64,000 nt of DNA from Prorocentrum cordatum (taxonomy: Eukaryota; Sar; Dinophyceae; Prorocentrales; Prorocentraceae): contig CAUYUJ010000670.1 in the NCBI GenBank assembly GCA_963575745.1, positions 274,166 to 338,165 of the forward strand, given 5' to 3'. Position numbers and translations under genes: made by a program. The first letter of the stretch is position 1; every line of letters starts with the position of its first letter. Below, one piece after another: positions 43,782 through 52,740 of the stretch. The notes beneath the pieces were generated by a model. It did not search any database. It had not been told where the DNA came from and was given only the letters and a program-made list of their open reading frames with translations.

Positions 43782-46369
43782 GTCAACGTCGGCGAGAGGA
43801 CACAACTGGTCACCGACCTTCTAGACGCAGGAGCTGCCAGCCCCCGGACAGCTTCCATGAGGAAGAGGAGGAGGAGGAGGAGGAGGAGGAGGAGGAGGAG
43901 GAGGGAGTGAAATAAGCAGGAGGAGGAGGAGGAGGAGGAGGAGGAGGGCAAGGGGGGGACGCGATAAAGAGTATCACGAGGGAGAGGGAAACCAGGGGCA
44001 ACTGGAGGACCGATGGGGAAGAGGAGGGGGAGGGGAGGAGGAGCCTGGCAGCTTCTGCTCCGCCCCTCCCTCCCCCCTCGATCCTCCTGCCCCCCTCTTT
44101 TTCTCCTCCTCCTCCTCCTCCTCCTCCTCCTCCTCCTCCTCCATGTCCCCCTCCACTCCTCGTGCATCCAACATCCAGCCACATCCCTCCTTATCCTCCT
44201 CCTCTTCCTTTACTTCTCCATCCCCCCTGCCATCCTCTCCATCCTCAGGGGACTCCACTACGATGAGCTGATGCACTCAGACACAGTTGACAATTGGATT
44301 ACTCGAATTGGGACTGGGAAAACATCGGTTGCAGAATGCTGCCGAACATCTAGGGATCTTGTGACAGATGGCGTGCAGCACCCAGCTATCAGAGAATGGG
44401 CAACGCTAGGTGCTTCCGGGAACCAGGAGCAACATCAAGAGAGAGACCTCCATCGGTGGCTAAAAAAACTCGGGCTCGAGATCGAACCTGATATTTTGAA
44501 TGCTAAGTTGCCGTGTAAAGACGGCATCGGGACCTTCGACATAGACGTGCCCATTCTCTACCCCCACGAGCTCTTCCATGCCATATTTAATGGTGCCGAA
44601 GATCCTGGAGGCATTCAATTCACGACGGCTTTTCTCGGGAGTAAGGGCCAGGAGGGGGTTGAGGAGTTCTGGCAGTGCGCTTGCAGAGAACCATGGGGGA
44701 AGGACGACGGGGCCTCAGGATAGCAAGCAACAGCTGGACCCCAGGGCGCACAGACCGAGAAGGATGGGGCGGAGGAGGAGGGCGACGAGGAAGTGGGAGG
44801 GGGCATGGACAGGAGGAGGTCAAGGAAACAGAAGGATAACGGCCCCCGGGGGGACGGGGCGAGCTCCACTCCCCATTTTCCCCTTGCCACTTCTCGCCCC
44901 CAAATGCCCCCTCCTGCCCATCTCCTGAGATGTCCGCGATGGCAGCCCATCCCCCACCGCCCCAGGAGCACGTGGCGGTCAACGAGAATGATCACAAATG
45001 GATGGTGCCGATTGTCTTGCATTACGATGGGGTTGGTATTAGCAATGAATGTGAATTGGGCGTTTGGCATTGGAGTTCAATTTTAACTCGCGCTGATTCC
45101 TGGGACTGCAAACAACTTATAGGTTCTGTGCCAGTTGAACTGATGACCACCGAGGCCCTCCAAATATATGTTCAAAGGCAAGTGGCAAACGCAATCACAT
45201 GGAGTGTCAAATGGGCCGAAAAAGGTGTGTTCCCAGATGTTGACATGAATGGCGCTCCCTTTCCGGATGGGTCTTGGAGGGCTAAGATGGCAAAACAATT
45301 TATAGCTGACGGTTGGTCTGTTTGCTGCGTGGGGTTCAAAGGTGACCACCCTGCTGCCAAAGTCACCCACGATTTACCCAGGACGTATCAATGCGCACAT
45401 ATGTGCATGAAGTGTTGTGCCGTGAACCCCAAGAAAACAACAAGCGAATTGCTCCGCAAGATGACGTTCGCTGACGCATCTGATAAAGCAAACTGGAGGG
45501 ACACATTGGTTTCTCACGAAATGTATGCTTGTTCGGCTCATGCGAAAAGCCCTTATATAGACATGCACGGCTTTAGGGTAGATCGGATTTTCGATGATTT
45601 GCCGCATGATTTGTATTTGGGGTCAGGGAAAGACCATTGTGCTAGCATTATTATGGATATGCTGGAAAATGGGTTGTTGGATTATGGCGGGGATTATGAT
45701 GATAATCTCAAGGGTCTGTATTCCTGGATGCAAGAGTGGTGCAAGAATAATGGTATATTCTGCCCGCCCCACGGTTTCTCAGTACAATCGCTCGGTCGGG
45801 GAAGCAAGTGGAGACGATTTCCGATATTAGCCAATGTTGTGAAGGGGGCGCACACCAAGATCATCATTTTTTTCGTGGCCCATGTTGCTGAATATCAATG
45901 TGACGGTTCAGAATATTCTAAATTGCGTTCCTTGTGTGCTTGGGCCCTCGCGTCTCTCCTCGGCGTCCTGGACGCAGCCGGCTTATGGTTAACAGATGAT
46001 GAACAAGCTAAGGCACACGAGGCTGGGACCATATGGTTGTTATCTTACCAGGCACTTGCAATCAGAAACATTGAGTTGAAGAGATGCTTATATTTCATTC
46101 GGCCCAAGTGGCATTATCTTGCCCATACAATCGACAACCTGCTATACAGCAAGATGAACCCTCGATATCAACATTGCTTCATGGAGGAATCTTTCATGGG
46201 GGAGGTGGGGCGGATGTACGCCAAGGCCCCCGATCGCAACCGCCTGAAACGCGGCATGGACCGATATTTATTGCAGCTTGGCCACCGCATTCGGAGAACA
46301 GCTCGCGACGAGGCCGAGGCCTGGGGTCGGCGGGCAGGGAGGCGCACTGGCCTCCGCTGCACTTCTTAA
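43782..46369 (+). CDS. DDE-transposase-like protein, element 2 copy (three exons)
   Basis: Exons 43782-43861, 44249-44702 and 44966-46369 join in phase over GA-AG introns of 387 and 263 nt; an upstream exon probably exists because 43782 follows a cgcag acceptor. The main exon holds the whole core. Numbering from an in-frame ATG at 44930 (within the intron, used for reference only), the candidates are D33 in L-H-Y-D-G-V, D223 in F-D-D-L-P-H and E420 in C-F-M-E-E-S; each aligns with the element 1 copy. Cys clusters (T-Y-Q-C-A-H-M-C-M-K-C-C) lie between the first two and may bind zinc. P-K-W-H-Y-L-A-H precedes the Glu. A basic C-terminus ends at TAA 46367-46369. Codons are richer in A/T at third positions than in the cargo genes. 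It looks intact from 43782 onward and is the best candidate for an active mobility protein. Superfamily (CMC/KDZ/Plavaka-like) is inference. Confidence 0.75.
43862..44150. repeat. Complementary GGA and TCC microsatellites within one intron
   Basis: The intron 43862-44248 has (gga)n at 43862-43950 and (ctc)n at 44101-44145. They are complementary, so the intron RNA can form a long imperfect stem that brings the splice sites together. Confidence 0.8.
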
Positions 46370-46901
46370 TTCATATGTGTTTTTGTGCTTTTGACACGAA
46401 GTAGCCGGGGAGCAGGCTTGTGAGTGAAATGGGCCATCAAGTCTCAACCAGGGGTTGGCACGGGGTGAAGGATGGGGGATTGGACGGGGGAGGGGGGGGG
46501 GAGGGAAGGACATGCGAGAGGAGATAGGGAAGTGGGGAGGGAGATGGGGAGAAGGGAAGTGCCGTCGCGAAGCGAATGCGATGTAAGATCAAGCTCTGGT
46601 TGAGACTGCATCTTGGTTATCCTCGTGATTGCTCCCCGTCGTCGTCTTTCGTCAGCGTCGTCGTCGATGTTCGTGCTCGGCGTCGTCGTTATTCGTGACC
46701 TCGTCGTCGTCGTCTTCGGCCTTCACCGTCCTCACCTCCTCATCGACCTCCGAGTCCCGAGCCGCGAGAAAGCTCCCAGATACTTTCACCAACCGCCCTC
46801 CGCTGCCGCGGGCCCCCCCGACCCGGGGGAAGTAGAGATCCAGGCGGAGTCCAGCGAGGATACGCGCCCATCATCGGGCCAACGGTGGGGAAGAGCGATC
46901 A

Positions 46902-46932
<31 letters not shown>

Positions 46933-46943
46933 TTGTCGTCGTC

Positions 46944-46987
<44 letters not shown>

Positions 46988-47968
46988 TGGCTCGATGATT
47001 GGCAAGCCCTGCCCCAGGAGTGCCCTTCCGACTCCGACGCCCAAGACCGAAAGGAGGTCAAGCGGAGGCGCCGAGAGGAGGCCCCAGTGCCCAAAGGGGA
47101 AATATCTCATGCGTGTTGCCGTCGCGGGCGCCCCTCGTCGCCGCGGCTTAAAGCAGCTCGAAGAACTGGGCAATTCTGGACCTCGCCCCGCCCGCGCCCC
47201 GCCCCAGGGAAGATATGGCATGGCGGTATCACGCCGACCGCCAGCGGGAAAAGGATCGAGCAGAGCTTGAAGCCCTGCCCGCCTGGGGGGCAAACTGCCT
47301 CACCAATTCCGCCCCCCCCCCCCCCCATCCTTGAGTTAACCCCTGATCATTGGGCCACCCATTCGCCGAGGTGCGACAGGAAGAGCTGATGGCGGAAAGG
47401 AGGGGGGAACAACAATGATGGGGGGGGGGCGGGGCTGGAGGGGCAGTTCGTTCCCCGCGCAAGATGCCCAGCTCTAGTTTGGGAAAGCCCAGCTGTGTTT
47501 CACCGCGGGCGCCGCGGCCCAAGGCCCAGCCCCCCCGCCCAAACCCTTGCTTTTTCAATCTCAAATGGGAGATACCCCGCTTGCCTGACTGCGAGCTGGA
47601 CATGTTTGTCCGTTGCCGCCCTGGTTGTTTGTGCGAGCGGTGCAGGAGCCGCCGCCTTGAACAGCAACAGTGAAAATATTATTCGTTTTTAGCCTCGGTT
47701 GTCTGTGCGAACGGCTCGAGAATCCCCGCCGACTTTCCACGGCAACCGTGCGGCCCTATATTCCCATGGAGCCTGTCGGCATCGCTCCGACGACCCCGCT
47801 GGAGTTGCTCGTGGCCCGCGGCCCCCACAGACCCAGACTCAGACTCAGACTCGGACTCTGACCAGACTCGTACTCAAACTCAGACTCGCTCGCGACGCAC
47901 GGGGTCGGATATCGTCGCGTCTCACAACAAAAAAAACACACGTTAACTTGGGCACCCAATTCGCGGGG
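46370..47968. other. Interval after the transposase, no supported gene
   Basis: 46620-46740 is GTCGTC-rich; 46895-46988 is a CGT/CGC trinucleotide run. A 70-residue frame at 47464-47673 (M-P-S-S-S-L-G-K-P ... C-E-R-C-R-S) has Cys pairs but no recognised family. 47820-47880 repeats cagactc. Confidence 0.45.
46895..46990. repeat. CGT trinucleotide microsatellite
   Basis: A (cgt)n run with cgc interruptions; it makes Arg-, Val- and Thr-rich frames that are not counted. Confidence 0.95.
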
Positions 47969-48430
47969 GGCCTTGCGAGGGGCCGTGGATTCCACCGTCG
48001 ACTTTTGACATGTCCTGGAAATTATGTCCCCAAGATGGCACGGGAGTCGCACAATTGCTTTGGGCATGCGCAGAGGGCCCCGCGAGGGGCCATGGATTTC
48101 ACCGTCGACTGCATGTATATCGTGTTCGAACGGTTAGTTGCTGTTTGGACCCGCATCGAGCCGCACAGGGCCGCTCGGGCGGGGAAGGCGCCCGAATCTT
48201 TCGGTGCCGAATACAAGGCCCCAGACAAGAAGAAAATCCATAGGACATGGGAGCGCGTTCAAGTGTCGCTCTGCACTTGCCAGCGTTGGGAGCCATGAGA
48301 TGGCGCTGAGCGCTGGCACGTCGTTTGCTCATACAAAAAACATACACATTTACATATTTAAACACAGACCCTTCAGGTTCCCCCCACAAGGCCGCGGATT
48401 TCGCCAGCGACCGTTGACTACATGTATATC
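47969..48430. repeat. Dispersed repeat with 'gcgaggggcc-ggatttcaccgtcgac' blocks
   Basis: Near-copies begin around 47975, 48083 and 48390, and a fourth at 49856. The third and fourth are associated with agatggcgctg-gcgctggca (48296; 49942). The family brackets the satellite array 48655-49690. Confidence 0.65.
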
Positions 48431-48654
48431 GTGTTCAAACGGTTGTTTTTGTGTTGAACCCTCTCGCTCCCGGGCGGCCGTCATGAAAAGCTTGACGGCT
48501 TGGAGCGGCGAGTCACAGGACGTCATCGCCATCTTCGACGCACTGCACGCTTGTAAAATGCGATTATGTCGGTCGGTCGCGCGGCACATTTGGTTGCGCC
48601 ATAGGTTGCGCCCCCGGCCCCATGTGGGAGAACAAAACCAAATTCGATTTTTGA

Positions 48655-49690
48655 AGAAGGAAAAAACGCAATGTTGCGTCAGCCTCCTTAAAAGGTTACA
48701 GAAATTTCAAATTCAGTTTCTGCTCCAAAACAAGTGGCTGTGTGGACAGATTTGCGTGTGCAGGCGCGCACGAAAACAAGTTTTCGTGTGAACCTGTCCA
48801 TGAACCCATGTTGCGTCGGCCTCCTTAAAGGGCCACAGAAATTTCAAATTCAGTTTCTGCTCCAACATGGGCGGTTTCAAGGTTTTCGTGCGCACGTTCG
48901 CACGAAAACAAGTTTTCGTGTGAACCTGTCCACGAAACCACCCATGTTGCGTCGGCCTCCTTAAAGGGCCACAGAAATTTCAAATTCAGTTTCTGCTCCA
49001 ACATGGATGGTTTCAAGGTTTTCGTGTGCACGTTCGCACGAAAACATGTTTTCGTGTGAACCTGTCCACGAAACCACCCATGTTGCGTCGGCCTCCTTAA
49101 AGGGCCACAGAAATTTCAAATTCAGTTTCTGCTCCAACATGGTTTCAAGGTTTTCGTGTGCACGTTCGCACGAAAACAAGTTTTCGTGCGAACCTGTCCA
49201 CGAAGCCACCCATGTTGCGTCGGCCTCCTTAAAGGGCCACAGAAATTTCAAATTCAATTTCTGCTCCAACATGGGCGGTTTCAATATTTTCGTGTGCGCA
49301 CGCGCACGAAAACAAGTTTTCGTGTGAACCTGTCCACGAAACCACCCAGAAATTTCAAATTCTGCTCCAACGCATGTGTGGTTTCAAAGTTTTCGTGCGC
49401 ACGTTCGCATGAAAACAAGTTTTCGTGTGAACCTGTCCACGAAACCACCCATGTTGCGTCGGCCTCCTTAAAGGGCCACAGAAATTTCAAATTCAGTTTC
49501 TGCTCCAACATGGGTGGTTTCAAGGTTTTCGTGTGCACGTTCGCACGAAAACAAGTTTTCGTGTGAACCTGTCCACGAAACCGCCCATGTTGCGTCGGCC
49601 TCCTTATAGGGCCAAAGAAATTTCAAATTCAATTTCTGCTCCAACATGGGTGGTTTCGTGGACCGGTTCGCACGTAAAACTGGTTTCGTG
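48655..49690. repeat. 136-bp palindromic satellite, eight units
   Basis: Units begin with atgttgcgtc at 48671, 48808, 48944, 49080, 49212, (truncated near 49346), 49451 and 49587. Each unit contains two hairpins. One is gaaaccacccatgttg with its exact 16-bp reverse complement about 55 bp downstream. The other is gttcgcacgaaaac-aa-gttttcgtgtgaac, 13 of 14 paired. The first unit is the most diverged. Frames through it are repeats of the same peptide and are not genes. Confidence 0.9.
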
Positions 49691-50159
49691 CAAAACCTTT
49701 AATCCGCGCGCGCGAATGTATGCAGATATGTATATACACATGCGTTCTGTTATCGTGGTTTTTTTTTAAAAAAAAGAAGCAAACACATACATAAACAAAC
49801 ACATAAACAAAAACATAAACATAAACAAGAAAAAGAAACATGCGCGGAGGTCTCCGCGAGGGGCCGCGGATTTTGAAGCACAATTAATATGTTTTGGGCC
49901 TGGGGCGCACATGTCCAAGAGGACATGGGAACGCCAACAAGAGATGGCGCTGGGCGCTGGCATTCCACATATTTTCGTATACGGACTTCTGTTCAGCGCC
50001 ATCTTTTGTTGGCTGCAAACAGCTACTGGTGCCCATGCATGAGCAACACCTGGTGGGCACGGCGCTGGCCGAGTCGAGGCGCCATGCGCTGACAAGGGAA
50101 AGAGACAGACAAAACATCAAAACAACAATCTCCCCAATGACATCGCATCGTCGATTGTA
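49691..50159. other. Interval between the satellite and the right subterminal array
   Basis: Contains an A/T-rich tract with 'acataaacaaac' repeats (49785-49835) and the fourth copy of the dispersed repeat (49850-50000). No gene seen. Confidence 0.5.
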
Positions 50160-50337
50160 CTCGCATGCGGTCGTGCATGCAGTCGCACGTGCACGCGCGT
50201 GCTCGCACGTGCACTCGCACGTGCACGCATGTGCTCGTATACGACACCCATGTTCTCGTATACGGACACGAAAACGAAAGCGCGCCTAGTGGTGCGCTTT
50301 CGCCAACTAGGCTCGTTTTCCGCGCCATCGGATCTAC
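50160..50337 (+). repeat. Element 2 right subterminal array and terminal inverted repeat
   Basis: Repeated gtgctcg, cacgtgcac and tcgtatacg words lead into gaaagcgcgc/gcgctttc and gccatcggatctac (50324-50337), the reverse complement of the left terminus. The inner array is purine/pyrimidine-alternating and mirrors the left array's gctcgcatgt vocabulary. Confidence 0.7.
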
Positions 50338-51560
50338 CCGGCAGAAGGTGACAGCCCGCCAGGCACTCCACGCCCACCCCGAGGAGCTGCCGAGCAGGAG
50401 CGAGACATGCTATATCAACGCGTCAATCCTCATGGGCCCACAATTGGCGAAGTGGATCGGCACCGCGCTGGCGGATCTGAAGGCGGCGGCTGCCGGCGGC
50501 CCTCTGTGGGCGTTCGACTACGGCGGGCTGCTGAAGTGCCTCCGGCGCGCAGCGTGCGACATCGGGGTGCGCGAACTGGCGCCGCACCAGGCGCGCCAGT
50601 CGGGCCCCGCGGTAGATGCGGCCAGGCACTTAATTAAGGACATTGGCCGACCTCGAGCCACATGGGGCGTGGCGCAGCGACGAGCTTCCTGCCCCACCAG
50701 CGGCGCGCGCTGTTCGCCAGCGGGCAACGCGAGCACCCGGTCAAGATCCTGGGGCACGCCGCTCAGTGCGAGCGACGAGCAGAGGCGATCATCCTCCACG
50801 GACGGGTCGCCCCGCTGCCGCTGGGGGGTGTCCGCGCGTGAAAGATGCGTATTCCTTGACGCCTTCGCCGGCAAGGGCGGCGTCGCCCGCGCCATCAGGG
50901 GGCGCGGTTTCCAGTCGAGAGCGCGGGGGAAATCGCGCGGCGATCGCGACGTCTTGACGTGCAGCAGAGTTCCGCGCCGTCTCGTGTCGGGCATCAGGTC
51001 CAATATATGTTGCGGCGTCATGTTGGCGCCGCCGCGCTCTAACATTTCGATTGCCAAAGTTCGGTCAGCCCCGGGAAGAAGTCAAACTCGACCCCAGGGT
51101 TTCTCCCGCCCAGAGATGTCAAGGAAATAGTGGCTAAATGTAACTGTAGGTAACAAGTGTTTGCGAGCTGTGCTCAATATAATTGATGCGTGCAATCGTT
51201 CGGGTGCTCTCTGGTCTCCGGGGAACCGCATAGCACCCACATGTAAAGACCCCTGAGTTAGTGGAACTCGCTCAGAAGTGTTTCGTTTCAGCGGTTGTCT
51301 CGGATTTCTGTTCGGAACCAGATAGTGTTCGCGAGCTCGTTGATATATGTATATATATAGGCCATCTTCACCCTGATGAGCTCACAAGGTCGTCTAGAGC
51401 TTGCGCCGGGCGTGCCGGGATATGTAGTCGCACCCGCAGGCCGCGCCCGCAGCTCCAGAGGGCCTCTCCAGAAGGGGCGAAATGGATCACCATTGCCCGG
51501 ACGTGTCCGCAGGCTCTCTGCAGGGCCTCGCCCAAAACTCTGGCGTCTCGGGCCATGTGT
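50338..51560 (+). pseudogene. Retroelement segment 3: tyrosine recombinase C-terminus and methyltransferase-like tail
   Basis: It starts at the CGG codon shared with 28688-28690 and continues R-Q-K-V-T-A. 50520-50640: L-W-A-F-D-Y-G-G-L, then E-L-A-P-H-Q-A-R-Q-S-G-P, matching the H-x-x-R box II of tyrosine recombinases (H-Q-A-R). The following region, where the catalytic Tyr is expected, is scrambled by frame changes. 50840-50910: F-L-D-A-F-A-G-K-G-G-V-A, a SAM motif I-like block. 51010-51070: G-V-M-L-A-P-P-R-S-N, where related proteins have a P-P-C/T-P-C motif. In other frames C-L-R-A-V-L-N-I-I-D-A-C (51160) and G-I-C-S-R-T ... C-P-Q-A-L-C-R-A (51410-51530) extend the methyltransferase-like module. 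Several frame changes make the piece non-functional. Confidence 0.6.
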
Positions 51561-51640
51561 GAGCTTTCAAAATTTGAGCGAACGTCCGTTTCTGGGATGA
51601 CGGGGGGTCGCGAGTGTGCGCGCGCGTGTGCGTGTGTGTG

Positions 51641-52205
51641 CGCGTGAGCAAATGGCAGTAGATGTGCGTATATATATATACAGTTCCCGCGAAGACTCAG
51701 TTAGTTATACATGTTCACGAGATAATCGCCATCGTAAGATAAACAGTTTATTGCTGGCGCAGTTCCCCGACCCAGCTCTGTGGCAGCATGGGGGCGCGGG
51801 CGCATGAATGATGCCAGAGAGCGCCCTTGTCGCGGCTCGTGGGGCCCCTTCCCCGTCGGCGCGCGGGCGCTCTGATGACTGCGCGTCGCCCCGCGGGGCC
51901 CTGCCTCCGCCGTTGTGCATGCGCTGTCTGGGGGGGTGGCCCTGCCATTCGGCTCCCTGTAGCTGGTCGTTTTTTGGCTCCCGCCGCCAGCCCAAGGCTA
52001 TTTTTTCCCCTTCTTCCGAATGCTGTGCTGTTGAAGGGCCTTGAATGTGTGCGCGTGAGCACGTGGCAGCAGCTGCGCGTATATCTACACATGTATGTAG
52101 CCCCCGCGGCGACTCTGTTATGGTCACGAGGTAATCGCCGCAGTCAAATACTGGGTTTGTTGTTGGCGCACTTCCCCGCCCCAGCTCTGGAGCAGCATTC
52201 GCATG
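51641..52205 (+). repeat. Direct repeat of about 150 bp, two copies
   Basis: 51641-51795 and 52053-52205 share gcgtgagca-(a/c)-tggcag, cgaga/cgaggtaatcgcc and gttccccg(a)cccagctctg. They are separated by 260 GC-rich bases and follow the end of the retroelement; whether they belong to its terminus is unknown. Confidence 0.7.
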
Positions 52206-52740
52206 TTTGTGATTGGGAGCATGGTGATGTTTGTCCTGTAATGGCCATGAGGCCATCTTGGGCGTCTTGGACCGATCTATCGGTGATTCGTGGCTTTCTT
52301 GGGTCGTCTGGGGGGCCACTCGGGGCCCTGCCGGCCCGTCTTGGGCCTTTCGGGCTCGAAAGAGTCATGGGGTGTCGTTCTTGGGGCCCCAGAGGGCGCG
52401 CGGGGGGGCTTCGAGAGATGAAAGCTCGGGGCGCGGGCCCGCGGATAATTTTTGCGCTCGATGACGGAGGCTGGGGATTGAGCAAGGAGCCTGGGCAAGG
52501 GTCGTTCTGGCGCCTCTGGGACCTTGGGGGCTTCTTGGGGGCCGTTGGGCCCCCCGCCCTCGAGCGCTAAATGCGTCGGGACTGGCGCCCCCCCCCCCGC
52601 CCGGGGCGCCCTGGCGGCTTCCTGTGGGCCCGTGGGCCCCCCCCGCTCCCGGGCGCTAGGTGCGTCGGGGGCGCCCCGCTCCGCCCCCTTGCAGAGCGAA
52701 GCTCGAGCGAGCTCAAGTCGACGCCCCCAGATGCTCACGC
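52206..52740. other. GC-rich interval with two-copy short repeat
   Basis: Around 52535-52675 a block of roughly 75 bp (ggcttc-tg-gggcc-gttgggcccccc ... gcgct-a-tgcgtcggg) is present twice. No gene. Confidence 0.6.

Larger units (their letters stand above)
28691..50337 (+). mobile_element. Element 2: 21.6-kb DNA transposon with 14-bp terminal inverted repeats
   Basis: The ends are gtagatccgatggc (28691-28704) and its exact reverse complement (50324-50337), 18 bp if flanking CCGG is counted. Both ends continue into arrays of gctcgc/gctcgtatacg motifs. The element sits inside the recombinase frame of the retroelement; left and right host frames agree. Cargo on +: single-exon gene with relict spliced leader (30383-31231), repeat-rich protein (32742-36000), C5-methyltransferase-like protein (36979-37899), Lys/Gly-rich protein (40071-42926), DDE transposase (43782-46369). 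A palindromic satellite (48655-49690) lies near its right end. Confidence 0.75.
4448..51560 (+). mobile_element. Decayed DIRS-like retroelement, split by two giant insertions
   Basis: Three + strand pieces (4448-5500, 25279-28690, 50338-51560) read in order as one element of about 5.7 kb: gag-like region, reverse transcriptase, RNase H, tyrosine recombinase (YR), methyltransferase-like tail. RT, RNase H, YR and a methyltransferase together are the hallmark of DIRS-type retroelements; this gene order and the individual motifs are ones I recall from dinoflagellate polyproteins. At both junctions the codon frame is continuous when the insert and one flanking duplication are removed (GAG codon at 5498-5500 and 25280-25282; CGG codon at 28688-28690 and 50339-50341). 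Elsewhere the coding sequence is broken by stops and frame changes, so this copy is dead. Its outer ends (split direct repeats or LTR-like sequence) were not identified. Confidence 0.7.

Noticed and set aside
48655-49690. CRISPR-like array
   Set aside because: Units are contiguous 136-bp palindromic satellites without unique spacers, in eukaryotic DNA.
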